Shown here piece by piece: positions 32,835-40,288 of a stretch of DNA of 58,478 bases. The notes beneath the pieces are model-generated. The model made no database searches, was not told where the DNA came from, and saw only the letters and a program-made list of their open reading frames with translations. How positions within the stretch are numbered: position 1 is the stretch's first letter; each line of letters begins with the position of its first letter. This DNA comes from JAHFRG01 sp041495205. Lineage in GTDB: Bacteria; Pseudomonadota; Gammaproteobacteria; Burkholderiales; JAHFRG01. Location of the stretch: contig JBGQCF010000010.1 of assembly GCA_041495205.1 (NCBI GenBank), positions 1 to 58,478 on the forward strand, read 5' to 3'. The translations under genes and the position numbers were made by a program.

Positions 32835-33533
32835 TTAGGCAAGATCAAACAACAATAACTCGGTATCTTCCAAAGCGGAAAGCGTGATTTTGTTTTCATC
32901 GGTGATTTTCGCACCATCACTCGTCTCCAGCCGCTCTCCGTTCACCTCCAGCGCTCCGCGTGCAACATGCGCATAAGCGCGCCGTCCGTTTGCCGGCGAG
33001 TGACTCAATTCCTTGCCCTTGCTCAAAATCCCGGCGTACATCGAAGCATCCTGGTGTATAGTCACCGAGCCGTCGCGGCCATCGGGAGAAGCCACCAAGC
33101 GCAATCTATCCTGCTTTTCCCACGCGTCAAAATATTTTTGCTCATAGCTCGGCTGCAGACCGTTGTGTTTTGGCAAAATCCAGATTTGCAGAAGATGCAC
33201 GATCTCGTTTTGCGAAGCATTGTATTCACTGTGCGTGACACCTGTTCCTGCGCTCATGCGCTGCACGTCGCCGCGCTTGATAATGGAGCCATTGCCCATG
33301 CTGTCCTTATGTGCGAGCTGGCCTTCCAGAATGTAGGTGATGATTTCCATGTCACGGTGCGGGTGCGTGCCGAAGCCTTTCCCCGCCTGGACAAAATCTT
33401 CGTTGATGACGCGCAAGCTGCCGAAGCTCATGTTCTCGCGGTCGAAATAATCGGCAAATGAAAAGGTATGGTAAGTCTTGAGCCAGCCGTAATCGAAATA
33501 GCCGCGCTCCGTGCTTTTTCGCAAATTCAGCAT
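32835..33533 (-). CDS. Pirin family protein (YhhW-like)
   Basis: 232 residues, bicupin. Metal ligands of the N-terminal cupin are present: His57, His59 (THPHRDMEIITYILEG), and His/Glu in GVTHSEYNAS. Family members such as YhhW oxidise quercetin in vitro; the real substrate is unknown. It sits 30 bp upstream of doxX on the same strand, so the three genes pirin-doxX-nitroreductase may form one transcript. Confidence 0.92.
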   Translation of the reverse strand: MLNLRKSTERGYFDYGWLKTYHTFSFADYFDRENMSFGSLRVINEDFVQAGKGFGTHPHRDMEIITYILEGQLAHKDSMGNGSIIKRGDVQRMSAGTGVTHSEYNASQNEIVHLLQIWILPKHNGLQPSYEQKYFDAWEKQDRLRLVASPDGRDGSVTIHQDASMYAGILSKGKELSHSPANGRRAYAHVARGALEVNGERLETSDGAKITDENKITLSALEDTELLLFDLA

Positions 33534-33658
33534 GATTTGTCCTTGATTTTACAGCCTGTTTCGCTCGCTCGAAGTCGTATTAAGTGATTGATAAACAATT
33601 ATGTTCCCAACCGCCAACGGTTTCATCCCATTTCGAACCTTCCGTTCCAATTACGTTC

Positions 33659-33808
33659 AGGAAGCTCCGCGCCGATCAGGTGATGCCGGGTCACGGCATC
33701 GGGCTCGCTGTTGCGTGCGATATCGTCCACGGCTATCAGGGGAATATCCAGATTACTCGCAGTGAGTTCGGTGGCGCGACGTTTGTAGTGGACCTGCCCG
33801 GCACCTGA
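33659..33808 (+). pseudogene. C-terminal remnant of a PhoQ-type histidine kinase
   Basis: Residues RKLRADQVMPGHGIGLAVAC, then DIVHGYQGNIQI and FGGATFVVDLPGT, match the last 50 residues of PhoQ/RstB-like kinases (the RGxRAD...GxGxGLAV ATP-lid). Nothing of the N-box, HisKA or sensor part precedes it, so the gene has been lost except its 3' end. The rest of the gap 33534-33932 (33809-33932 included) shows no gene; it has an ATG-poor, moderately AT-rich sequence. Confidence 0.6.
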
Positions 33809-33932
33809 AAATCAATGCGCGTCAGCGGGGGAGAAAAAGCGGCGTCTGTGACTGTGTTTCAGGAAAAGCAAATAATCTGGATGATGCGCCACCCAGTATT
33901 AACGGCTTATCGGCTGCTCTCGCGTAATTTCC

Positions 33933-34253
33933 TCATGCACCCTGCGCTTGGCTAATGATGCTCTCAAGCCCTGAGGCATAAAGAACTCCGGGCTGCGAGA
34001 ACAGAATGACCTGGTCGCGCAGGATCATCAACGTCGGAATAGAACGTATCTGGAAATTCGCCGCGAGCTCCTGTTCCTCGTCGGTATTGATCTTCGCGAA
34101 CACAATTTCCGGATGCTTATTGGAAGCGGCATCGAAAATCGGCGCGAACGAGCGGCACGGTGCGCACCACGGCGCCCAGAAATCCACGATCACCATCGGG
34201 TTGCCGGCGACAGCTAGTTCGAAATTGTCTTTGGTAAGTTCAATGGTGGCCAT
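33933..34253 (-). CDS. Thioredoxin family protein
   Basis: 106 residues. Active site WCAPCRSF after VDFWAP, and the cis-Pro in RSIPTLMILRDQ. The standard thioredoxin motif is WCGPC, so this is a thioredoxin paralogue (Gly to Ala). I place the start at the ATG complement of 34251-34253 (MATIELTKDNFE), with GGAGG six bases before; the upstream ATG overlaps that ribosome site. No signal peptide, thus cytosolic. It follows 22 bp after an exported protein gene. Confidence 0.9.
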   Translation of the reverse strand: MATIELTKDNFELAVAGNPMVIVDFWAPWCAPCRSFAPIFDAASNKHPEIVFAKINTDEEQELAANFQIRSIPTLMILRDQVILFSQPGVLYASGLESIISQAQGA

Positions 34254-34275
34254 TTGGGCCTCCATCAAGAAAGTT

Positions 34276-34974
34276 TCAACGGTCAGCCTTTTTTTCGCTC
34301 GGACTGAAAGTGAGGGTCTCCTCGATCAGCGGATGTTCTCCGCTGGAACCGCCTGACTGGATATCGGGGGTCACGCTGCGCAATTGATACACTTCACCCG
34401 GAATCTTGTCGGACAGGGTGAACAGATAATATTTTCCTACATGCTTGCCGAAACGCGCTTTCAGCTCGTCGTTCACGTACGGCGTAATCTTGATTTCTTT
34501 CCCGTTCACTTCCTTGCCATCGTAAACGATTGTAACCGGGCGCACCTCGGCGTGGTCGGCTAGTGCAATTTGGATGCGGCGCTTGAAATAAGGCAACTTG
34601 CCGCCGGTTAGACGCTGCATCTCGCGGATGTCGCGTTCCAAGAAATACAGTAAAACCGGGTTGCTTCTGGCCTCTTCTGTGGGCGGAAAAGTTATTTTAT
34701 TCGGGCCGGACAAGAACTGGGCCGTAATGTTTTTACCGCCGTCCGGCATAATCTTGTCGACGGAAATGTCCACGTTATCCTGAAAGCTTTGTTCCAGCGT
34801 GCCGCCTTTTACAAAGCTGTAGTGCAGTTTTGCCGGCTTGGTGATTTTTTTCAGGTGGTCGGTTTCAAAAATCAGCTTTTCCGCATCCGAATACCTGTCA
34901 TCAGCGAACACCGCTGCCGCTGAGAATAACAACAGCATCAGCGCGTTTACCGCAAAAAAGTTTCTTAAACGCAT
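34276..34974 (-). CDS. Exported protein of unknown function
   Basis: 232 residues with a signal peptide (AAAVFADD, cleavage about 24/25). The mature part is mixed alpha/beta with PAKLHYSFVKGGTLEQSFQD and EVRPVTIVYDGKEVNGKEIK; the ending NIQ/GGSSGEHPLIEETL is polar. I do not recognise it; the pattern (extended strands, 'LHYSFVKGG') resembles small periplasmic beta-barrel-like lipocalin/YceI-type proteins only loosely. It lies 66 bp after the protease gene and before thioredoxin, in the methanol-oxidation neighbourhood, all on the minus strand. Confidence 0.7.
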   Translation of the reverse strand: MRLRNFFAVNALMLLLFSAAAVFADDRYSDAEKLIFETDHLKKITKPAKLHYSFVKGGTLEQSFQDNVDISVDKIMPDGGKNITAQFLSGPNKITFPPTEEARSNPVLLYFLERDIREMQRLTGGKLPYFKRRIQIALADHAEVRPVTIVYDGKEVNGKEIKITPYVNDELKARFGKHVGKYYLFTLSDKIPGEVYQLRSVTPDIQSGGSSGEHPLIEETLTFSPSEKKADR

Positions 34975-35040
34975 AAGCTGAATACTCCGATTAATTCAAG
35001 ATGAAAATAAAACGCAACACCTGTTGGACTGCTTGCGGAT

Positions 35041-36078
35041 TTAGTGCAAAGTTTGCGCTTTTGACAACTTCTGCGCCAACTCTTCATCCAGACTGCCGAG
35101 CACCTTGCATACATCCTCGGCTTCGCTTTGTTTTCCCTGGTCGAGATAAACCAGGCCGAGATTGTACCAGGCTTCGGGATAATCGCGGTCGAGCACAATG
35201 GCTTTGCGGTAAGCTGCGATGGCTTGGTCGTTTTGCTGCAAATGCTGGTACGCCTTGCCCAATGTGAGCCAGGAATTGGCATTGCGGCTCTCGGCAGCCG
35301 ACCACTTTTCAGCGAGTTCCCGCATTTCACTCCAGCTGTTGGTCGCTTCCAATGCGGCAGCTTGCAGGAAATAAGGCTCGCGTTCATACGGTTGTTGCCA
35401 GAAAGCAAACCCCTCAGGCAAGGGCGCCACGTTTTGCGGCTTGCTCATCGCCAGGTTGTCCACCACCCAGCTTACCGGCAGTGAAAAATGATAGGTTTGG
35501 TCCAGCCTGGAATTAAAGGTCACAACCCCGACCAGCCGCCCTTGTTCATCAAACAGCCCGCCGCCGCTCGCGCCGGATCTGAAAGGCGTGCTGCTTTGAA
35601 TGACTTGGCCACCGTCATAATCATATAGGGCTTTTACCTGGCCGCTGCTCAGGCGCGGCCCCAGCCCACCGATATAACCGACTGCGTGCACCAGCTGTCC
35701 CACTTTCAGCTTGTCATTGCCGAACTGCACCACCGGTACGGTGGCCGCGGGAACATAAAGCAGGCATAAATCGTGTTCCACATCGCTCTGCTGCTTTTCC
35801 GCACCCCACCGCCGACCGGATTTAATCACTGCGATGCTGGTGGCATTCCTGGTCACATGACAGTTGGTCACCAGTTTTCCCGGAGCGACCATTACTCCGG
35901 AGCCTATTGAAGTACTGCCATCGGGGTTGTGCGCTTCGATTTTCATCACCGTCGAAGCGAGTTTGGCGTAGAGCTCGAAATCCAGGGCGGCATCCCCAGG
36001 CAGCGAAAACAACAGCAACGGCGCGGCCAGCGTTAAGGCCGCGATCTTTTTCTCCGCCTCTTCCGGCAGCCGTCTCAC
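35041..36078 (-). CDS. Exported trypsin-like serine protease with TPR tail
   Basis: 345 residues from GTG (complement of 36076-36078), which overlaps the xoxJ stop (GTGA). Signal peptide with LTLAAPLLLFSLPGDA. Catalytic triad: His74 in VTNCHVT, Asp103 in VEHDLCLL, Ser171 in FRSGASGGGLFD. The C-terminal 110 residues have two TPR-like units (SRNANSWLTLGKAYQHLQQ, then PEAWYNLGLVYLDQGKQ). There is no PDZ domain, unlike DegP. Its coupling to xoxJ suggests a periplasmic quality-control or maturation role for the methanol dehydrogenase system; this is inference. Confidence 0.85.
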   Translation of the reverse strand: MRRLPEEAEKKIAALTLAAPLLLFSLPGDAALDFELYAKLASTVMKIEAHNPDGSTSIGSGVMVAPGKLVTNCHVTRNATSIAVIKSGRRWGAEKQQSDVEHDLCLLYVPAATVPVVQFGNDKLKVGQLVHAVGYIGGLGPRLSSGQVKALYDYDGGQVIQSSTPFRSGASGGGLFDEQGRLVGVVTFNSRLDQTYHFSLPVSWVVDNLAMSKPQNVAPLPEGFAFWQQPYEREPYFLQAAALEATNSWSEMRELAEKWSAAESRNANSWLTLGKAYQHLQQNDQAIAAYRKAIVLDRDYPEAWYNLGLVYLDQGKQSEAEDVCKVLGSLDEELAQKLSKAQTLH

Positions 36079-36938
36079 TTTTGCTCTTTGCCTAATGGCA
36101 CGCCGTATTCGACGAGAATCGCGTCGATCTTGTCCTGGTTCTGTTCGATCAGCTTGTTTATTTCCTCTTTCCATTCCTTGTCTGGTTGGCGCATGCCCAT
36201 GGAGATGGCGAAGTCGAAAACGACGTCCTTGTCCTTTTCATTTTCCGATTGCATGGCAACGAGGGCAAGCTCGGGATGCTGCTTGGCGAAATAACCGGCG
36301 ATCGGCCCCCAGATGAACAGCACGTCAATGTTACCCGGCAGCAAATCCTCGATAATCACCTTGCCGGTGTAATCCTCGATGGCGCCGGTCTGCAATTGAT
36401 AAGGCACCATCTGCTCCATAAGATTGTACTTGAGCACCCAATCCGCTGCCGGGCTGCCGCCGAACAGGCCGAACTTGAGCGAACGCAGGTTAGGCTCCTT
36501 GAGAATGTCCTGCGGCGCCGTCACATTGTCGAGCCCCTTGCCCTTCACATACACCATCACCCAGGTGGAACGGTAATACGGCTTGGTCGTCGCCGTTTCG
36601 TGGTAGTTGGACGGCACGCCCATTACGATATCGCATCTATAGCCGCCACCCTCCAGTCGCGCACGCAGGGTATTGCGCAGAAACCCCATGCGCTGCGGAT
36701 ACCAGGTATATTCAACCGGCAAGCCGAGTTCTTTAGCGAACAGTTCCGCAATCTTGTTTTCAAAGCCTTCGCGTTTGTTGTCGGAAAACGGCAGGTTGTT
36801 CGGATCGGCGCAGACGCGGAAGGCTTTCCGCGGCGAGGCAGCAAAGGACGGCGAACTGAAGAGGCAAATCGCGCTCGCCAGAATAAGTGGCAGCGAGAAG
36901 CGCATGAACAGGATGCGGGTCATATCTCTCAATACCAT
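36075..36938 (-). CDS. xoxJ: XoxJ-like periplasmic binding protein
   Basis: 287 residues, solute-binding-protein fold with signal peptide (ICLFSSPSFAAS). The stretch FRVCADPNNLPFSDNKREGF, then YTWYPQRMGFLRNTL and DIVMGVPSNYH is diagnostic for the MoxJ/XoxJ group. XoxJ is thought to help activate or assemble XoxF in the periplasm. The start at 36938 has GAGGG at good spacing; an internal ATG (36923 or 36905) also gives a fine signal peptide. It is separated from xoxG by 25 bp and overlaps the protease gene. Confidence 0.9.
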   Translation of the reverse strand: MVLRDMTRILFMRFSLPLILASAICLFSSPSFAASPRKAFRVCADPNNLPFSDNKREGFENKIAELFAKELGLPVEYTWYPQRMGFLRNTLRARLEGGGYRCDIVMGVPSNYHETATTKPYYRSTWVMVYVKGKGLDNVTAPQDILKEPNLRSLKFGLFGGSPAADWVLKYNLMEQMVPYQLQTGAIEDYTGKVIIEDLLPGNIDVLFIWGPIAGYFAKQHPELALVAMQSENEKDKDVVFDFAISMGMRQPDKEWKEEINKLIEQNQDKIDAILVEYGVPLGKEQK

Positions 36939-36963
36939 AAACGGCCCTCATCCACAAGCTATG

Positions 36964-37365
36964 TCATTTACTCTCTGCGCCTGGATCTTGAATCAACTGC
37001 AGACGCCCCGGCTTGATGGCCTCATCGGAGCGGCCCTTCAGGTAAGCGTACAAGTTGTCAATGTTGTCGAACACGGTTTTCGATTCCTTGAACGGCGCCA
37101 TTGCCGTTCCCGGCCGGCCTTCCAATACGGTCTTTTTGAACTCGTCCTTGCTTAATTTTTTCAAGCCGTCAATCAGCGATGGGCCCACCAAGCCTTCCTG
37201 CTTCGCGCCGTGGCAGCGTTCGCAAGCCATCGCCCGCCACGTTTTCCATCCGGCAAAAGTATTGGCATCCACCTTGTCACCGTCTACCACTTTGTACAGG
37301 TCATCCGCAACTGCAAAACCGCTGGCCAGCAATAAACCGGCAAAAAGAATAATTTGAGATTTCAT
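36964..37365 (-). CDS. xoxG: XoxG-like cytochrome c (electron acceptor of XoxF)
   Basis: 133 residues, signal peptide MKSQIILFAGLLLASGFAVA. One haem site Cys48-Glu-Arg-Cys51-His52 and probable axial Met89 in GTAMAPF. The start ATG (complement of 37363-37365) is favoured over an ATG 33 bases upstream because the signal peptide begins there, preceded by AAGG. It takes electrons from XoxF in the periplasm. It lies after the terminator at 37403-37436, so it is expressed only by read-through or from its own promoter. Confidence 0.9.
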   Translation of the reverse strand: MKSQIILFAGLLLASGFAVADDLYKVVDGDKVDANTFAGWKTWRAMACERCHGAKQEGLVGPSLIDGLKKLSKDEFKKTVLEGRPGTAMAPFKESKTVFDNIDNLYAYLKGRSDEAIKPGRLQLIQDPGAESK

Positions 37366-37396
37366 CGGTAGTGCCTTTTTCATTTTCATCAGCCAC

Positions 37397-37436
37397 AAAA
37401 AAAACTGGCATCTTAACCTTAGTCAAGATGCCAGTT
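37397..37436 (-). terminator. Strong intrinsic terminator between xoxF and xoxG
   Basis: On the transcribed (minus) strand AACTGGCATCTT pairs perfectly with AAGATGCCAGTT over 12 bp (plus positions 37403-37414 and 37425-37436), loop of 10, followed by TTTTTTTT. It lies 40 bases after the xoxF stop. It should let most transcripts end after xoxF and lower xoxGJ expression, matching the very high demand for XoxF. Confidence 0.9.
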
Positions 37437-37475
37437 ATTCAGTTCAGCTAAATTGCCAAACGGCTTCTTTCCCTA

Positions 37476-39284
37476 TTAGGGCAAAGAGAACACGGTCAGC
37501 ACACCACCCAGTTCCGTGTACTTGGAGAGTTCTTTGTAACCACCCACGGCGCCGAGGCCGTCAGTGTCTTTCTCCAAGCCGGCTGCCAGGCCAATGCCAG
37601 CCCAGCCGCCAATTCCCGAGAGAATACCGATGTACTGCTTGCCTTTAAATTCCCAGGTATTGACGTTGCCAATGATGCCGGACGGGGTCTTGAACTTGTA
37701 CAGTTCTTTGTTGATGTTCTTGGCATCCACACACTTCAAATAGCCTTCAAGCGTGCCGTAGCAGGCAATGCCGCCAGCGGTGGTCAGAACGCCGCTCCAC
37801 ACCGAGAATTTCTCCGGTTTGGATTGAACGATCTTGCCCGTGCCAGCATCCCAGGCGATGAAGTTACCCATGCCACCATGGCTGCCGGGTGCAGGGAACA
37901 TCGACAGGGTCGCGCCCACGTACGGTTGGCCTGCGGTGTACTCAACCTTGAACGGCTCGTAGTTCATGCACACATGGTTGGTGGGCACATAGAACAGGCC
38001 GGTTTGCGGGTTGAAGGACGCAGGTTGCTCGTCTTTGCTTCCGAGTGCCGCCGGGCAGATGCCCTTGGTGTCGACATCGGGACCGCCTTGCGCGGTCGAG
38101 TACTTGGAGACCACTTGCGGACGGCCGGTCTTCATGTCAACGTGGGTTGACCAGTTGACTTTCGGATCAAACTTCTCGGCCACCAGCAGGGCGCCGGTCA
38201 CGCGGTCAAGCGTGTAGCCGTAGCCGTTGCGGTCGAAGTGCACCAACGCTTTGGTTGCCTTGCCATGCACCGGGATGTCAGCCAGGATCATCTCGTTGAT
38301 GCCGTCGAAATCCCACTCATCATACGGAGTCATCTGGTACACCCACTTGGCTGCGCCGGTATCCACGTCACGCGACCAAATGGTCATAGACCACTTGTTG
38401 TCGCCGGGACGTTGTGCCGGGTTCCAGGTGCTGGGGTTGCCGGAACCGTAGAACATCTGGTTCAGGGCAGGGTCATAACCATACCAACCCCAAGTGGTGC
38501 CGCCGCCGATTTTCCACTGATCGCCTTTCCAGGTCTTCAGCGATGAATCTTTGCCGACAGGCGCCATCTTGCCATTGGTCCAGGTCATGGTCTTGTCGCC
38601 ATCCATGCACATCTGATCATCCGGGCCAACGCTGTAGCATTTCCACACCTGCTTGCCGCTGTTGATGTCATAAGCGGCGACAAACCCTTGCACACCAAAC
38701 TCACCACCGCTGATACCCGTCATGACTTTGTCTTTCATCACAAAGGGCGCGTTGGTATTGGTTTGGCCGAGCTTGGGATTGCCATTCTTGACTGACCAGA
38801 CTACCTTGCCGCTCTTAGCATCCAGCGCTACCAGGGTGGTATCCGCCTGTTGCAGGAAGATCTTGCCTTCGGCATAGGACAGACCGCGGTTCACCGTGTC
38901 GCAGCACATTACGGGAATCACGCTCGGGTCTTGTACCGGGGTGTACTTCCACTTGATGGTTTGGTCATCCAGGTTGATTGCGAACACTTTGTTCGGGAAC
39001 GCCGAATGAATAAACAGCGTATCGCCGATCACCAGCGGCCCGCCTTCATGACCACGCAATACACCGGTGGAGAAGGTCCAAGCCACTTTCAGGTTCTTGA
39101 CATTATCCTTATTGATTTGAGCCAGAGTGCTGTACCGATGTAGAGCAAAATCGCCACTCGGGTGAGCCCACTGATTGGGATTGCTTATTTGCTTCGCCAA
39201 ATCGGCATTTGCAAACGCCAAGCCTGGTAGGGCCAGCGCCGCGAATACCAACGGCAAAAGTTTCAGTTTCGCTTTGATCGTCAT
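37476..39284 (-). CDS. xoxF: Lanthanide-dependent methanol dehydrogenase
   Basis: 602 residues with signal peptide (LAFANADL). PQQ quinoprotein beta-propeller. It oxidises methanol (probably to formaldehyde or formate) in the periplasm and passes electrons to XoxG. Visible hallmarks: adjacent Cys127-Cys128 (IPVMCCDTVNRG) forming the vicinal disulfide, and TPYDEWDFDGIN, in which Asp325 is the catalytic base and Asp327 is the extra lanthanide ligand that is Ala in calcium-type MxaF. AGGAGG lies 8 bases before the ATG. It is followed by a strong terminator. No mxa or pqq gene is in the window. Confidence 0.98.
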   Translation of the reverse strand: MTIKAKLKLLPLVFAALALPGLAFANADLAKQISNPNQWAHPSGDFALHRYSTLAQINKDNVKNLKVAWTFSTGVLRGHEGGPLVIGDTLFIHSAFPNKVFAINLDDQTIKWKYTPVQDPSVIPVMCCDTVNRGLSYAEGKIFLQQADTTLVALDAKSGKVVWSVKNGNPKLGQTNTNAPFVMKDKVMTGISGGEFGVQGFVAAYDINSGKQVWKCYSVGPDDQMCMDGDKTMTWTNGKMAPVGKDSSLKTWKGDQWKIGGGTTWGWYGYDPALNQMFYGSGNPSTWNPAQRPGDNKWSMTIWSRDVDTGAAKWVYQMTPYDEWDFDGINEMILADIPVHGKATKALVHFDRNGYGYTLDRVTGALLVAEKFDPKVNWSTHVDMKTGRPQVVSKYSTAQGGPDVDTKGICPAALGSKDEQPASFNPQTGLFYVPTNHVCMNYEPFKVEYTAGQPYVGATLSMFPAPGSHGGMGNFIAWDAGTGKIVQSKPEKFSVWSGVLTTAGGIACYGTLEGYLKCVDAKNINKELYKFKTPSGIIGNVNTWEFKGKQYIGILSGIGGWAGIGLAAGLEKDTDGLGAVGGYKELSKYTELGGVLTVFSLP

Positions 39285-39686
39285 AACAACTTCCTCCTTA
39301 AACTAATAGAGATAAAACAGTATTATTGACCACGGCCCCTAAAAAGGGCGAACACCATTTATTGATTTACCAATATTGTGATTTACCAACTTTCTAGGGA
39401 AAGGTAACGCGTTACATTACCTCTGTGCACTATAGCACATAATATGCCCGAATCAAGTTTCGTTTAATTGGGCACATTAAGTACAATTATTCTATTTATA
39501 TACAATAAGTTATAATAGAGCACAAAAATCTTGCGTGTGTCAGGAATGAACGCATTGAATAGTCCGATTAACAGCTTGTGTCAGAAATGAAAAGTGCCCG
39601 ATCACGCGCTTAAATCGGCCGCTGCCAGGCACGTTAAAACATGCGCGGTCGGGTCGTAAATCATGTTAAATTACAACGAGGTTACG
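39285..39686. promoter_or_regulatory. xoxF / pterin dehydratase intergenic control region
   Basis: No gene is seen in these 400 bp. It is AT-rich near 39440-39530. Regulatory-looking elements: an 11-bp direct repeat TGATTTACCAA (39363-39373 and 39379-39389), the perfect palindrome GTAACGCGTTAC (39404-39415), GTGC-N6-GCAC (39425-39438), and a 15-bp near-perfect direct repeat TGTGTCAGGAATGAA / TGTGTCAGAAATGAA (39536-39550 and 39577-39591) 41 bp apart, about four helical turns. A TATAAT lies at 39511-39516 on the plus strand. They may bind the regulators switching xoxF. Confidence 0.55.
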
Positions 39687-40070
39687 ATGGAAACAGAAAA
39701 GCAAACTCGTGTATATTCAGAGCAGGAAATCAAGGTGCGGCTGGAAAAAGAATTGCCGCACTGGTATTACGAGGACGGGTGGATCCGCAGGAAATACCGC
39801 ACCGGAAGCTGGAAAGGCACGCTGATGGTAGTGAACACGGTGGGGCATCTCGCAGAAGTTGCGTGGCACCACCCCGACCTCACGGTTTCCTATGCGTTTG
39901 TCATCGTCAAGCTGATGAACCACGCGGCCAAAGGCATCACTGACAAGGATTTCGAGCTCGCCAAGAAAATCGAAAGCGTGATTCATTGGCAGCCGGCCAA
40001 GGAAGGCGGCGCCTTGGAAGGCACGCCGAATGAGGATCAGCGTTTCAAGTACATCAAGTACGACGAGTAG
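39687..40070 (+). CDS. Pterin-4a-carbinolamine dehydratase-like protein
   Basis: 127 residues from ATG 39687 (METEKQTRVYSEQ). The DCoH/PhhB signature is present: VGHLAEVAWHHPDLTVSYAF with HHP, and the later KLMNHAAKGITDKDFELAKKIE. In phenylalanine hydroxylase systems it recycles pterin; no hydroxylase is near. Next to xoxF and in an organism that makes methanopterin, a role in pterin handling is plausible, but this is inference. The start is chosen by the family length; AGG lies eight bases before. Confidence 0.82.
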   Translation: METEKQTRVYSEQEIKVRLEKELPHWYYEDGWIRRKYRTGSWKGTLMVVNTVGHLAEVAWHHPDLTVSYAFVIVKLMNHAAKGITDKDFELAKKIESVIHWQPAKEGGALEGTPNEDQRFKYIKYDE

Positions 40071-40145
40071 CCGTGCAGTGCGCCTTATCCATCAATTTGC
40101 CACCACGCGCTCAACCGCAACAAAGCGACCTGGAATTATGGCCGC

Positions 40146-40288
40146 TAGCAGGTTGCTGCAAAACGTCACGAGGAAGCCGGGATACGCGACGTGAGGAGCG
40201 AGAAAGCAAGACAGTACAGAGGGAGTACGGCGAGCTTTCGAGCGACAAGCAACAGACCGCCCCGCAGTAGTTTTGCATCATCCTGTTA
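40146..40288. mobile_element. Second MITE-like family, one copy (143 bp)
   Basis: The left end TAGCAGGTTGCTGCAAAAC and the right end (reversed) TAACAGGATGATGCAAAAC match at 16 of 19 positions, and each begins with TA. The right TA gives the first two bases of the ndh TAA stop codon. The centre is GC-rich and does not code; the frame 40073-40270 over it is discounted. Only one copy is seen in the window, so family status is inferred from the termini. Confidence 0.55.

Noticed and set aside
37476..39284. Calcium-type methanol dehydrogenase MxaF
   Set aside because: Asp327 two residues after the catalytic Asp325 is the lanthanide ligand of XoxF; MxaF has Ala there. No mxaI is next to it.
39600..39640. 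Sigma-54 (-24/-12) promoter near xoxF (GGCACG at about 39627)
   Set aside because: The GGCACG lacks a TTGC-type -12 element at the right spacing, so it does not fit a sigma-54 site.
40073..40270. 65-codon frame after the pterin dehydratase gene
   Set aside because: It has no ribosome site, low-complexity composition, and half of it is the second MITE family element.
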